Assembly (NCBI RefSeq): GCF_001006325.2
Contig: NZ_LBIA02000001.1
Coordinates: forward strand, 2,233,501-2,297,500
Direction: 5' to 3'
DNA from: Afipia massiliensis
Lineage (GTDB): Bacteria; Pseudomonadota; Alphaproteobacteria; Rhizobiales; Xanthobacteraceae
DNA length: 64,000 nucleotides
Notes under the pieces: model-generated
Told to the model about the DNA's origin: nothing
Seen by the model: the letters and a program-made list of their open reading frames with translations, nothing else
Databases searched by the model: none
Made by a program: the position numbers and the translations under genes
Shown: positions 8,812-18,393 of the stretch, piece after piece
Layout: each line of letters starts with the position of its first letter
Position numbering within the stretch: position 1 is the stretch's first letter

Positions 8812-8976
8812 CTGGTGATCCGGTTCTGACATTCGTCCGGTATCCATCGCAGGTACTTTGACGAATGTCAGAACCAAAGGATCACCAGAATTATGGTGTT
8901 GCTAGTGTCCTTTCGTATCCGACGTTTGCACAGGCGACGCTGCGAAACGAAGCAAACGTCGGATACGGGACACTAG
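8812..8976. repeat. Composite multi-hairpin repeat, copy 1 (165 bp)
   Basis: Two adjacent long dyads. The first has arms around GGTTCTGACATTCGT, the second around CGTATCCGACGTTTG. Both are bounded by short GTGATCC/GTGTCC half-sites. Each dyad carries one arm with an extra TTT, and these bulges lie facing the centre, where AAAGGA and TCCTTT can pair to form a third stem. Near-identical arms recur at 14522-14685 (opposite orientation) and 37321-37482. The terminal CTAG supplies the stop codon of the adjacent LysR gene. Confidence 0.9.
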
Positions 8977-9896
8977 GACGGCCAGCGTTGCGCCTTACTC
9001 ACGATAAAATCACGGAAAACCTGCACGCGCGCCACCGACTTCAATTCTTCGGGATAAACAAAATATGTATCCAATTGAATCGAGTCGGCCTCGCTGAACA
9101 GCTGCACCAGCCGGTTATTGTCCTCAACGAGGTAGTCCGGCAGCGCGGCGATGCCCAGGCCCTGCTGGCAAGCGCGCACCAGACCCAGGATGTTGTTGAC
9201 CTTGAACACGGCTTCGCGCGGGCCGGAGCCGTTGCGGTTGGCGTCGACCAGCCAGTTCCGGTTTTGCAGGTGCTGCGGCACGTTCTGGTCGCTGAGCACG
9301 ATGATCCGGTGCGCATCCAGTTCGTCGAGCGTGCGCGGCGTGCCGTGGCGCTTGACGTATTCCGGCGAGCAATAGGCGTGGAAGCCCATCGAGAACAGTT
9401 TGCGCTGAATGAGATCCGGCTGGGTCGGCTTGCGGGTGCGGATCGCCACATCGGCTTCGCGCATCGACAGGTCGAGTTCCTCGTCGGTCACGATCAGTGA
9501 AATGCGGATGTCGGGGTAAAGCGCGGTGAATTCGCCAAGCCGCGGAATCAGCCAGTTGATGCCGACGCCCGGTGTGGTGGTGACCTTGAGGTCGCCGCTC
9601 GGCCGCTCGCGGCTGTCGGTGAGTTTTGCGCGCGCCGCCTGCAACTGCATGAACACGTCATGCGCGGTGCGGAACAGGAGGTCGCCCTGCTCGGTGAGGA
9701 TCAGTCCGCGGGCGTGGCGGTGAAACAGCGAAACCGACAGTTCCTGCTCCAGCGCGCTGACCTGACGGGAGACGGCCGACTGCGACAGCCCGAGCTGTTC
9801 GCCCGCATGCGTGAAGCTTCCCGCTTCCGCAGCCGCGTGGAAGACCTTCAGCTTGTCCCAATCCATATCGCTTAATCCGTCGCGTGTTCGTGCCAT
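8973..9896 (-). CDS. LysR-family transcriptional regulator, 307 aa
   Basis: N-terminal winged helix-turn-helix (DKLKVFHAAAEAGSFTHAGE, QLGLSQSAVSRQVSALEQEL) followed by a periplasmic-binding-like effector domain. The start lies two bases after the trxB stop, with GGAG inside the end of trxB, so it is co-transcribed with thioredoxin reductase and may relate to redox control. The C-terminus ends QRWPS. Its TAG stop is formed by the edge of the composite repeat, so the natural terminus may have been altered by the repeat's arrival. The target and inducer are unknown. Confidence 0.92.
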   Translation of the reverse strand: MARTRDGLSDMDWDKLKVFHAAAEAGSFTHAGEQLGLSQSAVSRQVSALEQELSVSLFHRHARGLILTEQGDLLFRTAHDVFMQLQAARAKLTDSRERPSGDLKVTTTPGVGINWLIPRLGEFTALYPDIRISLIVTDEELDLSMREADVAIRTRKPTQPDLIQRKLFSMGFHAYCSPEYVKRHGTPRTLDELDAHRIIVLSDQNVPQHLQNRNWLVDANRNGSGPREAVFKVNNILGLVRACQQGLGIAALPDYLVEDNNRLVQLFSEADSIQLDTYFVYPEELKSVARVQVFRDFIVSKAQRWPS

Positions 9897-9898
9897 GG

Positions 9899-10864
9899 TT
9901 ACTCCGCAGCTGCGCGTTCGGTGGCGCTGTGAGCGATAAATCGTTCGGCTTCCAGCGCTGCCATGCAGCCAAGACCGGCCGCTGTCACCGCCTGGCGATA
10001 GGTTTCATCCGCGACGTCGCCCGCGGCGAAGACGCCGGGCACCGAGGTCGCGGTCGAATGGGGTGCGATCTCGACATAGCCGGTGGATTTCAGTTTCAGC
10101 TGGCCGGTGACGAGTTCGGTCGCCGGCGCATGGCCGATGGCGATGAACACGCCGTCGGCGGCGTGCTCGGTCACGGTGCCGCTCTTGAGATTCTTCAGGC
10201 GGATGTGGGTGACCTTCGAAGGATTCTCGGAGCCGCGGATTTCGTCGACCTCGCTCTCCCAGATCACGCTGATCTTGGGGTGCTTGAACAGCCGGTCCTG
10301 CAGGATGCGTTCGGCGCGCAGGCTGCCGCGGCGGTGGACCAGCGTCACCTTCGAGGCGAAGTTGGTCAGGAACAGTGCTTCCTCGACCGCGGTGTTGCCG
10401 CCGCCGACCACGAACACTTCCTTGTTGCGGTAGAAGAAGCCGTCGCAGGTGGCGCAGGCCGATACGCCGAAGCCCTTGAACTTCTCTTCCGAGGGAATGC
10501 CGAGCCAGCGCGCCTGGGCGCCGGTGGAGAGGATCACGGCGTCAGCCAGATAGACATCGCCGCTGTCGGTGGTGATGCGGAACGGGCGCTGGCTGAGTTC
10601 GAGCTTGTTGACGTGATCGGTAACGAGCTTGGTCCCGACATGCGCCGCCTGCTTTTCCATCTGCTCCATCAGCCAGGGACCTTGGATGACGTCGGCAAAG
10701 CCCGGATAGTTCTCGACGTCGGTGGTGATGGTGAGCTGGCCGCCAGGCTGGATGCCCTGGATCAGCACGGGTTCAAGCATGGCGCGGGCGGCGTAGATCG
10801 CCGCCGTGTAGCCTGCGGGCCCGGATCCGATGATGACAACCTTGGCATGAATGGGAGCGGCCAT
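9899..10864 (-). CDS. trxB: Thioredoxin reductase, 321 aa
   Basis: FAD/NADPH-dependent flavoenzyme that reduces thioredoxin. It shows the FAD-binding GSGPAGYTAAIYAARA, the redox-active CATC (ACATCDGFF), the NADPH-binding VVGGGNTAVEEA and the C-terminal FAD motif GVFAAGDVAD. Length and motif order match bacterial low-molecular-weight TrxB. It is first in an operon with the downstream LysR gene and divergent from an Lrp/AsnC regulator, 265 bases away. Confidence 0.97.
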   Translation of the reverse strand: MAAPIHAKVVIIGSGPAGYTAAIYAARAMLEPVLIQGIQPGGQLTITTDVENYPGFADVIQGPWLMEQMEKQAAHVGTKLVTDHVNKLELSQRPFRITTDSGDVYLADAVILSTGAQARWLGIPSEEKFKGFGVSACATCDGFFYRNKEVFVVGGGNTAVEEALFLTNFASKVTLVHRRGSLRAERILQDRLFKHPKISVIWESEVDEIRGSENPSKVTHIRLKNLKSGTVTEHAADGVFIAIGHAPATELVTGQLKLKSTGYVEIAPHSTATSVPGVFAAGDVADETYRQAVTAAGLGCMAALEAERFIAHSATERAAAE

Positions 10865-11129
10865 AGCGCGACCTTCGGTATTCTGTTGCAGGGATGATCA
10901 GCGACGAGGCGGGACTTGCCCGTAAAGGCATCGCTGGGCTGTTAAAAGTGCATGCTCCGAATGTAGGCCATCCTGCGAGCTATGCAAGATATGCAACCCC
11001 TATCATGAGATTTTCCCCAGCTAGCCATGACATAGCATGCTGACGAAATAAAATTGCGCGAAACGCTGCGGATGGCTAGAACAGTCCCGAAACCGGCCGG
11101 ACCATCCGGCCGCCAAGGATTACCTGCCC

Positions 11130-11612
11130 GTGTCAAAAACCCTCGACGAAATCGATCTGAAAATTCTGAACGAGATTCAGGCCGACGGCCGAATCACCAA
11201 CGTGGAACTGGCCAAGCGGGTCGGGATTTCGCCGCCACCGTGCCTGCGCCGGGTCCGGACGCTGGAAGAAGACGGCTACATCACCGGCTATCGCGGGTTG
11301 CTCAATCCCTCGTCGCTCGGCTTCGACGTCACGGTGTTCGCCTCGGTGCATCTGTCGAGCCAGGCCGATGCCGATTTGCGCGCGTTCGAGGAATTCGTCC
11401 GTCACGAGCCGCTGGTGCGCGAATGCTGGATGCTGTCGGGCGAGATCGATTTCATCCTCAAATGCGTCGCGCCGGACATGGTGACGTTTCAGAATTTCGT
11501 CTCGCACCTCACGGCTGCGCCCCATGTGCGCAACGTGCGAACCTCGCTGGTGCTGCACAATTCCAAGGATGCGCCGGACGTGCCGCTCGAACTGAAAGTC
11601 CCGCAGGGCTGA
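11130..11612 (+). CDS. Lrp/AsnC-family transcriptional regulator, 160 aa
   Basis: N-terminal HTH (LDEIDLKILNEIQADGRITN, ELAKRVGISPPPCLRRVRTL) and a C-terminal RAM/AsnC ligand-binding domain. It begins with GTG 11130, with AAGGA ten bases upstream. It is divergent from trxB, an arrangement seen elsewhere in Rhizobiales, suggesting it may control trxB or itself. The ligand cannot be read from the sequence. Confidence 0.93.
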   Translation: MSKTLDEIDLKILNEIQADGRITNVELAKRVGISPPPCLRRVRTLEEDGYITGYRGLLNPSSLGFDVTVFASVHLSSQADADLRAFEEFVRHEPLVRECWMLSGEIDFILKCVAPDMVTFQNFVSHLTAAPHVRNVRTSLVLHNSKDAPDVPLELKVPQG

Positions 11613-11635
11613 AAGTGCGCTGCTCGCCGTAGTTG

Positions 11636-11728
11636 GTCGTCCACGCGAAAGCGGGGACCCATGCTTGGAGAGTTCACGAGAACCTCATTTATTTTGTGCT
11701 TCTGGGTCCCCGCTTTCGCGGGGACGAC
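11636..11728. repeat. Inverted pair of 26-bp palindromic repeats (family P1)
   Basis: Two copies of a unit built on GTCGTCC and CGCGAAAGCGGGGACCCA face each other (11636-11661 and 11703-11728) around a 41-base spacer. The same unit recurs as inverted pairs at 13482/13822, 42585/42667 and 56948/57046. These are intergenic REP-like elements common in Bradyrhizobiaceae. No gene lies between the arms here. Confidence 0.9.
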
Positions 11729-11826
11729 ATGGAGGCCATACGAGACGCAGCGTTCTCCCGGGCGGCGGCATGCTCTAAAAGCCGCGTGCCGGGCGCTTCC
11801 CCGCCCGATTGCGTGATGGGGCTGAC

Positions 11827-12585
11827 GTGACTTTATTCCAGATCGTTGTGCTGGCGGTGGCGGGCTTCGCCGCGGGCACCGTCAATGCTGTCGCCGGTGG
11901 CGGCACGTTTATTACGTTCGCCGCGCTCGTCGTCAGCGGCTTGCCGACGCTGGATGCCAACGCCACCAGCGCGGTGGCGCTGACGCCCGCCAATCTCGCA
12001 AGTGTCGCTGCCTACCGCTCCGAGGTTCGCACTTATCATCGCGAGATGATTCCGTTCGCGATCATCGGACTGATCGGCGGCGGTGCCGGTGCGCTGCTGC
12101 TGATCGGGCTGGGCGACAGTGGTTTCCGTCCGCTGGTGCCGTGGCTGCTGTTGCTGGCCACTTTGCTGTTCGCATTCAGCAGCCAGATCCGCGCTTTCGT
12201 TGAACCATGGTCGCGCGGCCAGCATGCAGGTGCGCGGATTGCCGCCTACGGGTTCATGATGCTGGTGGCGATTTATGGCGGATTCTTCGGAGCCGGCACA
12301 GGCATCATGATGCTCGCGGCGCTGGCCATCCTCGAAAGCGGTAATTTTCACAAGGCCAACGCGACCAAGATCGTTGTCGCGTTTCTGATTCAGATCATGT
12401 CGGCGGCGTTGCTGATCGCCGGCGGTCTGGTGCACTGGCCGCACGCGCTGGTGACGATCGCCGCGTCGGCCATCGGCGGCTATTACGGCGTCAGTCTCGC
12501 GCGCCGCGTCCCGGAAAAAATAATCCGCGCCGTGGTGGTGGCCATCGGCGCGGGTTTGACTGTTGTGTTCTTTGTCAGGACATGA
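11827..12585 (+). CDS. TauE/SafE (DUF81) sulfite-exporter-family membrane protein, 252 aa
   Basis: A polytopic protein with seven or eight hydrophobic segments and the family's N-terminal GFAAGTVNAVAGGGTFITF and mid-protein GGFFGAGTGIMMLAALA motifs. Members export sulfite, sulfoacetate or other small organic anions; the substrate here is unknown. GTG 11827 is chosen because an earlier TTG would add residues before the first membrane segment. Confidence 0.9.
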   Translation: MTLFQIVVLAVAGFAAGTVNAVAGGGTFITFAALVVSGLPTLDANATSAVALTPANLASVAAYRSEVRTYHREMIPFAIIGLIGGGAGALLLIGLGDSGFRPLVPWLLLLATLLFAFSSQIRAFVEPWSRGQHAGARIAAYGFMMLVAIYGGFFGAGTGIMMLAALAILESGNFHKANATKIVVAFLIQIMSAALLIAGGLVHWPHALVTIAASAIGGYYGVSLARRVPEKIIRAVVVAIGAGLTVVFFVRT

Positions 12586-12615
12586 TCGGAAATCATGCCT
12601 TGAGGGCTTGAGCGA

Positions 12616-13020
12616 TCAGGCCTTGCCGCGCGAGGCGTCGACGCTCCACGGACCCGGGCCTGCGCTCGCCAGATAAAGGCATGCGAAGCAGAACATTGCC
12701 GCCAGCGTGCCGCCGTTCAGAAGCGGATGAAAAACGGCGCTGCCGGTCTTGAACATATGGCCGATGAAGTAGGCGAGGGCCATTTCGCCGGCCAGAAGGA
12801 ACGCCGACAGGCGGGTGAACAGGCCGACGATCAGCAGTGCGCCCAGCACCAGTTCGATTCCGCCGGCGACGAGACTGAGTGTCGGCGGGTTGGCGAACAT
12901 CGGCACCGCCGGAAATTTCAGAATCTTGGCGACGCCGAACTGAAACAGCAGCAGGCCGGTCATGATGCGCAGCACGCTGAGAAGCTGCGGCCGGTATGGC
13001 GCGAGAAACCCGAAGTCCAT
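12616..13020 (-). CDS. DoxX-family membrane protein, 134 aa
   Basis: Four predicted membrane helices with the DoxX-like start LLSVLRIMTGLLLFQFGVAK and central GGIELVLGALLIVGLFTRLS. DoxX proteins are small quinol-linked or redox-associated membrane proteins whose exact role is usually unassigned. It is convergent with the TauE/SafE gene, 30 bases apart. Confidence 0.9.
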   Translation of the reverse strand: MDFGFLAPYRPQLLSVLRIMTGLLLFQFGVAKILKFPAVPMFANPPTLSLVAGGIELVLGALLIVGLFTRLSAFLLAGEMALAYFIGHMFKTGSAVFHPLLNGGTLAAMFCFACLYLASAGPGPWSVDASRGKA

Positions 13021-13184
13021 GGAAAACTCCCCCTGTTTGATTCCACGTGATTTGATATCGCGCCGGACAGGGAAGCAATAGTGTTGCCCCTTGGAAATCC
13101 GATGACGATTTCGTGGGGCGATCCGGAATAAGTCGAAGGTGACAGTGTTGTGCGTGTGCCCTGGTTTCCGGTTGGAAACTGCCG

Positions 13185-13466
13185 CTACTTCTTCTGGGGT
13201 TCGCCCTGCGGAATGTCCGCGGCGGTGCAGCGGATCGCCTTGGGCTGACAGGCAACCCCGATGTTCGAGCAGGTCGGCGCCTCGCCGCTCGCTCCGCGCG
13301 CGCAGTTCACGCAGTCATCGGTCCAGCGCTGGCAGTTCGGCTGGTTGACGTAGACCGAAAGTTCTTTCGGCTTGCCGGGCGGGGGAATGTCGATTTCGGC
13401 GGCGCGTGCGCCGGTGGTGGCGATGACCACCATCAGCAGCAACGTCATGATGTGAGAACGCGGCAT
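13185..13466 (-). CDS. Small exported cysteine-containing protein, 93 aa
   Basis: Not recognised. A signal peptide (MTLLLMVVIATTGARA|AE) is followed by a short mature domain with six cysteines, including NCQRWTDDCVNCARG, which suggests disulfides in the periplasm. A longer reading would start MGPRLRGDD, which is translation of the P1 repeat and is rejected. The start at 13466 (MPRSHIMTLLL) has a purine-rich GGTTGGGA upstream. Confidence 0.65.
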   Translation of the reverse strand: MPRSHIMTLLLMVVIATTGARAAEIDIPPPGKPKELSVYVNQPNCQRWTDDCVNCARGASGEAPTCSNIGVACQPKAIRCTAADIPQGEPQKK

Positions 13467-13481
13467 ATCCCAACCATCGTC

Positions 13482-13848
13482 GTCGTCCCCGCGCAGGCGG
13501 GGACCCATCTTCCTTTTAAGCTAGCATGTCGGTCAGGTCCCGCCACTCGGGATTGTCCTGTTCAATCAGCCTTATTTTCCATGCTCGATTCCATTTCTTC
13601 ATCTGCTTCTCTCGTTGGATGGCTTCTTCTGCTCTGGAATAGGTTTCGACATAGACAAGGCGATAGACGCGATATCGCTTCACGAATTCTGAGCCTTGGC
13701 CAAGACGATGCAATTCGAGCCGCGCCGCGACGTTGTTGGTTACGCCGATGTACAGCGTTCCATTGCGGGCACTGGCGAGGATGGTAGACGTGGAACAAGA
13801 TTAGTCCTCACGCATAGCGAGATGGGTCCCCGCCTGCGCGGGGACGAC
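13482..13848. repeat. P1 repeat pair enclosing a GIY-YIG gene
   Basis: Perfect 27-base inverted repeats (13482-13508 and 13822-13848, unit GTCGTCCCCGCGCAGGCGG and onwards) flank a 313-base interior that is almost entirely a GIY-YIG nuclease reading frame. At the other P1 pairs in this window the arms enclose only 41 to 73 non-coding bases. The element therefore looks like the same shell carrying a gene. Confidence 0.85.
13516..13798 (-). pseudogene. GIY-YIG nuclease gene, frameshifted
   Basis: Small UPF0213/UvrC-N-type GIY-YIG proteins usually begin with HVYILAS and continue NGTLYIGVTN. Here FHVY is in one frame (TTG 13798), while ILASARNGTLYIGVTNN through to the C-terminal half (RYRVYRLVYVETYSRAEEAI) is in another. 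One extra base at about 13783-13784 (GG where one G is expected on the plus strand) explains this. The remainder is intact to the stop at 13516. It is either a true frameshift or an assembly error. Confidence 0.75.
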
Positions 13849-13856
13849 GCTGAGGA

Positions 13857-13887
13857 TACAAAAATGGCCGGGGAAAAACCCGGCCAT
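13857..13887 (-). terminator. greA terminator
   Basis: ATGGCCGGG (13864-13872) and CCCGGCCAT (13879-13887) form a nine-pair stem. On the minus strand it is followed by TTTTTGTAT, 33 bases beyond the greA stop codon. Confidence 0.75.
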
Positions 13888-13919
13888 CTTGCTTAGGCGC
13901 AATCGAATTAGTGGGCGTC

Positions 13920-14396
13920 TTACTTCCAGTCCACCCTGGTGATCTCGTAAGCCTTGGCGCCACCGGGAGCCACGACTTCCACCGAGGAGCCCTTCTTCTT
14001 GCCGATCAGCGCGCGCGCCAGCGGCGAGGTGATCGAGATGCGGCCCTTCTTGGCGTCGGCCTCGGGCTCGCCGACGATCTGCCAGACAGCCTTCTTCTCG
14101 GTGTCCTCATCGACCAGCGTCACGGTCGCGCCGAACATGATGGTGTCGCCGGACAGTTTCGAGACGTCGATAATTTCGGCGCGCGCAAGCTTGTCCTCGA
14201 GTTCCGCGATGCGGCCCTCGTTATGCGACTGCGCTTCCTTCGCGGCATGATACTCGGCGTTCTCCGACAGGTCGCCATGCGAGCGCGCTTCGGCAATCTG
14301 CTCGACGATGCGCGGGCGATCCACCGACTGGCGCTGCTTCAATTCAACTCCCAGGGCGTCGTATCCGCCTTGGGTCATCGGTACCTTGTCAACCAT
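13920..14396 (-). CDS. greA: Transcription elongation factor GreA, 158 aa
   Basis: N-terminal coiled coil with the acidic tip motif [20 protein letters not shown] and a C-terminal FKBP-like domain ([38 protein letters not shown]). GreA rescues backtracked RNA polymerase by stimulating transcript cleavage. ATG 14396 ([20 protein letters not shown]) is the family start; upstream in-frame residues are not conserved-looking. It sits downstream of carB on the same strand, separated by a composite repeat. Confidence 0.97.
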   Translation of the reverse strand: MVDKVPMTQGGYDALGVELKQRQSVDRPRIVEQIAEARSHGDLSENAEYHAAKEAQSHNEGRIAELEDKLARAEIIDVSKLSGDTIMFGATVTLVDEDTEKKAVWQIVGEPEADAKKGRISITSPLARALIGKKKGSSVEVVAPGGAKAYEITRVDWK

Positions 14397-14521
14397 TTCG
14401 TCGTCCTTGCATTTCGTGCGGCGGGCTGTTGCCGTATGCACGAAACATCTTGTTTGATCCCGTTGGCTACGGCCGCGGGGCAACGAATGAGAACACGATT
14501 GCGGCTGGGCGGTTCCCGCCG

Positions 14522-14685
14522 CTAGTGTCCCGTATCCGACGTTCGCTTCACTTTGTAGCGCCTTCCGAGCGAACGTCGGATACGAAAGGACACTAGTAAA
14601 CTATAATTCCAGTGATCCTTTGGTTCTGACATTCGTAAAGGTGCCTGCGAAAAACGAGATACGAATGTCAGAACCGGATCACTGG
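14522..14685. repeat. Composite multi-hairpin repeat, copy 2 (164 bp, reversed)
   Basis: Same element as 8812-8976, in the opposite orientation, lying between carB and greA. The CGTATCCGACGTTCG dyad comes first and the GGTTCTGACATTCGT dyad second. Arm sequences match the other copies almost base for base, whereas the hairpin loops differ (for example CTTCACTTTGTAGCGCCTTC here). It is bounded by CTAGTGTCC and GGATCACTG. Confidence 0.9.
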
Positions 14686-14727
14686 TTCCACTTATACTAC
14701 TCCGGTCGGGATGACCGGCTACCAATT

Positions 14728-17700
14728 TCAGAGATCGGGGAAGTAACCTTGCAGGGTGCGGACCTCGAGATCCCCGCCCAGATAGGCCCGGATGCCCTGC
14801 GCCGCCGCCAATGCACCCGAAAGAGTGGTGTAATATGGCACTTTATGCAAGAGGGCAGCGCGCCGCAACGAGCGGCTGTCGGCGAGTGCCTGCGGCCCTT
14901 CGGTGGTATTGAAAACCAGTTGCACCTCGCCGTTGGTAATGGCGTCGACGATGTGCGGGCGGCCTTCCAATACCTTGTTGATCTTCTCGGCCGGAACACC
15001 GTTTTCAGCGAGAAAGCGTTGCGTGCCGGATGTCGCGATCACCTTGAAGCCGAGCGAGCTCAGCAGTTTCACCGCGTCGAGGATTCGCGCCTTGTCGGTT
15101 TCGCGCACCGACACGAACACCGTGCCCTTGCGTGGCACGCGGGTGCCGCCGCCGAGCTGGCTCTTGGCGAAGGCCACCGCGAACGAGCGATCGATACCCA
15201 TGACCTCGCCGGTCGATTTCATTTCCGGCCCGAGCACGGTGTCGACGCCGGGGAAACGCGCGAACGGAAACACCGATTCCTTGACGCCGACATGGTTGAG
15301 CTTGGGCGGCTTCAGTTTGAAGTCGGCGAGCTTCTCGCCCGCCATGATCCGCGCAGCGATCTTCGCGACCGGAATCCCGACCACCTTGGCGACGAACGGC
15401 ACCGTGCGCGAGGCGCGCGGATTGACCTCCAGCACGTAGATATCGCCGTCCTTGATGGCGTACTGCACGTTCATCAGGCCGACGACGTCGAGGCCGAGCG
15501 CGAGTTCGCGGGTCTGGCGCTCGAGTTCGGCGATCACCGCCGGCTCAAGCGAATGCGGTGGCAGCGAACAGGCCGAGTCGCCGGAATGAATACCGGCTTC
15601 CTCGATATGCTCCATGATGCCGACGACGAACGTATCTTTTCCATCGCACAGGCAGTCGACGTCGACCTCGGTGGCGTCCGACAGGTAGCGGTCGAACAGC
15701 AGCGGGTTCTTGCCGAGCACCGTGTTGATCTGGCCGGTCTTGTCGTTCGGATAGCGCGCCTTGACGTCGGCGGGCACCAGTTCCGGCAGCGTGCCGAGCA
15801 GGTAATCGCCGAGCTGGAATTCCTCGCGGATGATCTGCATGGCGCGACCGCCGAGCACGTAGGATGGACGCACCACCAGCGGCAGGCCGAGATCGGCGGC
15901 CACCAGCCGCGCCTGCTCCACTGAATAGGCGATGCCGTTCTTGGGCTGCTTGAGCTTGAGCTTGTCGAGCACGCGCTTGAAGCGGTCGCGGTCTTCAGCG
16001 AGATCGATCGCGTCGGGCGAGGTGCCGAGGATCGGCACATTGGCTTCTTCCAGCGCGCGCGCGAGCTTCAGCGGGGTCTGGCCGCCGAACTGCACGATGA
16101 CGCCGTGCAGCGTGCCGTTGCTGCGCTCGGTGTCGATGATCTCGAGCACGTCTTCTGCGGTCAGCGGTTCGAAGTAGAGGCGATCCGCGGTGTCGTAGTC
16201 GGTCGAGACGGTTTCCGGATTGCAGTTGACCATGATGGATTCGAAGCCGGCATCATGCAGCGCGAAGCAGGCGTGGCAGCAGCAATAGTCGAACTCGATG
16301 CCCTGGCCGATCCGGTTCGGACCGCCGCCGAGGATGATGACCTTGTTCTTGTCCGAGGGCGCGCTCTCGTCGGCCATCGCGCCAGCGAACGGGGCTTCAT
16401 AGGTCGAGTACATATAGGCGGTGGGCGAGGCGAATTCGGCGGCGCAGGTGTCAATGCGCTTGAACACCGGGCGCACGTTCAGCGCACGGCGTGCAGCTTT
16501 CACCTCGGGTTCGGTGGTGTTGGCGAGCACGGCGAGGCGGGCGTCGGAGAAGCCCATCGCCTTCAGCATACGCATGCTGTGGGCGTTGCCGGGCAGGCCG
16601 TTCGCCCGGACCTTGGCTTCCATCTCGATAATGCCGCGCATCTCGGCGAGGAACCACGGGTCGATCTTGCACGAGGTGAAGATCTCTTCGTTGGACCAGC
16701 CGAGCCGCATCGCCTGCGCGACCTGCAGCAGGCGGTCGGGCGTCGGCGTGCCGAGCGCGGCGCGCACCGCGTTCTTGTCGTCGCTCTGGCCGAGGCCTTC
16801 GATCTCGATTTCATCGAGGCCGGTGAGGCCGGTCTCAAGCCCGCGCAGCGCCTTTTGCAGGCTCTCCTGAAATGTGCGGCCGATCGCCATGACTTCGCCG
16901 ACCGACTTCATCGAGGTGGTCAGCGTGGTCGAGGCGCCGGGGAATTTTTCGAACGCGAAGCGTGGAATCTTGGTGACCACGTAGTCAATGGTCGGCTCGA
17001 ACGACGCCGGCGTGGCGCCGCCGGTGATGTCGTTGGCGATTTCATCGAGCGTGTAGCCGACCGCGAGCTTGGCCGCGACCTTGGCAATCGGGAAGCCGGT
17101 GGCTTTCGAGGCCAGTGCCGACGAGCGCGACACGCGCGGATTCATCTCGATGACGACCATGCGGCCGTCGGCCGGATTGACGCCGAACTGCACGTTCGAT
17201 CCGCCGGTCTCGACGCCGATCTCGCGCAGCACCGCCAGCGAGGCGTCGCGCATGATCTGATATTCTTTATCGGTCAGCGTCAGGGCAGGAGCGACGGTGA
17301 TGGAGTCGCCGGTATGCACGCCCATCGGATCGAGGTTTTCGATCGAGCAGACGATGATGCAGTTGTCCTTCTTGTCGCGGACAACCTCCATCTCGTATTC
17401 TTTCCAGCCGAGAACGGATTCCTCGATCAGAACTTCGTTGGTCGGCGAGGCATCGAGACCGCGCTCGATGATGTCGAGAAATTCTTCCCGGTTATAGGCG
17501 ATGCCGCCGCCGGTGCCGCCCATGGTGAACGAGGGGCGGATGATCGCGGGTAGGCCGATCTCGGACAGCGCCATCAGCGCCTGGCCGAGCGCGTGCTCCT
17601 GATAGCGCTTGCGCCGGTCGCCTTCATGCAGCACCCACTGCCGCTCGTGCTCGGCAAGCGCCTCGCCGGAGAGCTTTTCCTTCTCGGCAAGATACTGGTC

Positions 17701-18192
17701 GCGGTACTGCTTCTTCAGCGCCGAGGCATTCGCCAGCCGCGATTTGGGGGTCTCGAGGCCGATCTTGGTCATGGCCTCGCGGAAAAGCTGACGGTCTTCC
17801 GCCTTGTCGATGGCGTCCGCAGTGGCGCCGATCATTTCGACGTCGAATTTGTCCAGCGTGCCCTGCTGGCGTAGCGACAGCGCGCAGTTCAATGCGGTCT
17901 GGCCGCCCATGGTCGGCAGCAGCGCGAACCCGCCGGGGAGCACATGGCGCTCCTTCTCGATGATCTTGGCGACGATTTCCGGCGTGATCGGCTCGATATA
18001 GGTCGCGTCCGCCAGTTCCGGGTCCGTCATGATCGTGGCCGGATTGGAGTTGACCAGAACGATGCGATAGCCCTCTTCGCGGAGCGTCTTCACGGCCTGG
18101 GTGCCGGAGTAATCGAATTCGCAGGCCTGGCCGATCACGATGGGGCCAGCGCCGATGATGAGGATCGTCGAGATGTCTGTACGTTTAGGCAT
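14728..18192 (-). CDS. carB: Carbamoyl-phosphate synthase large subunit, 1154 aa
   Basis: The two tandem ATP-grasp halves are both present ([20 protein letters not shown] and [20 protein letters not shown]), followed by the C-terminal allosteric MGS domain ([20 protein letters not shown]). With CarA it makes carbamoyl phosphate for arginine and pyrimidines. It is longer than the E. coli protein, mainly because of a charged helical insertion at about residues 158-201 ([20 protein letters not shown]) inside the first ATP-grasp. carA lies 2.6 kb upstream on the same strand, separated by other genes. Confidence 0.98.
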   Translation of the reverse strand: MPKRTDISTILIIGAGPIVIGQACEFDYSGTQAVKTLREEGYRIVLVNSNPATIMTDPELADATYIEPITPEIVAKIIEKERHVLPGGFALLPTMGGQTALNCALSLRQQGTLDKFDVEMIGATADAIDKAEDRQLFREAMTKIGLETPKSRLANASALKKQYRDQYLAEKEKLSGEALAEHERQWVLHEGDRRKRYQEHALGQALMALSEIGLPAIIRPSFTMGGTGGGIAYNREEFLDIIERGLDASPTNEVLIEESVLGWKEYEMEVVRDKKDNCIIVCSIENLDPMGVHTGDSITVAPALTLTDKEYQIMRDASLAVLREIGVETGGSNVQFGVNPADGRMVVIEMNPRVSRSSALASKATGFPIAKVAAKLAVGYTLDEIANDITGGATPASFEPTIDYVVTKIPRFAFEKFPGASTTLTTSMKSVGEVMAIGRTFQESLQKALRGLETGLTGLDEIEIEGLGQSDDKNAVRAALGTPTPDRLLQVAQAMRLGWSNEEIFTSCKIDPWFLAEMRGIIEMEAKVRANGLPGNAHSMRMLKAMGFSDARLAVLANTTEPEVKAARRALNVRPVFKRIDTCAAEFASPTAYMYSTYEAPFAGAMADESAPSDKNKVIILGGGPNRIGQGIEFDYCCCHACFALHDAGFESIMVNCNPETVSTDYDTADRLYFEPLTAEDVLEIIDTERSNGTLHGVIVQFGGQTPLKLARALEEANVPILGTSPDAIDLAEDRDRFKRVLDKLKLKQPKNGIAYSVEQARLVAADLGLPLVVRPSYVLGGRAMQIIREEFQLGDYLLGTLPELVPADVKARYPNDKTGQINTVLGKNPLLFDRYLSDATEVDVDCLCDGKDTFVVGIMEHIEEAGIHSGDSACSLPPHSLEPAVIAELERQTRELALGLDVVGLMNVQYAIKDGDIYVLEVNPRASRTVPFVAKVVGIPVAKIAARIMAGEKLADFKLKPPKLNHVGVKESVFPFARFPGVDTVLGPEMKSTGEVMGIDRSFAVAFAKSQLGGGTRVPRKGTVFVSVRETDKARILDAVKLLSSLGFKVIATSGTQRFLAENGVPAEKINKVLEGRPHIVDAITNGEVQLVFNTTEGPQALADSRSLRRAALLHKVPYYTTLSGALAAAQGIRAYLGGDLEVRTLQGYFPDL

Positions 18193-18393
18193 TAAGTCTC
18201 ACGGCAGGAATTTGGGCACAAAAAAAGGGCGCGCATCCGCGCGTCCCTCGAGCCAAGCGCCAGGTTGCCCTCGCGCGCGCCGTGTCTTTAGACCAGATTC
18301 CGTGACGGTGAAAGGCCTTAAAAGCCGCGATCAACTGCGAATTTCAGGTAGTTTCCGGGACTTGCGGCCCGCAGGATCGCGGACCAGAGAATT

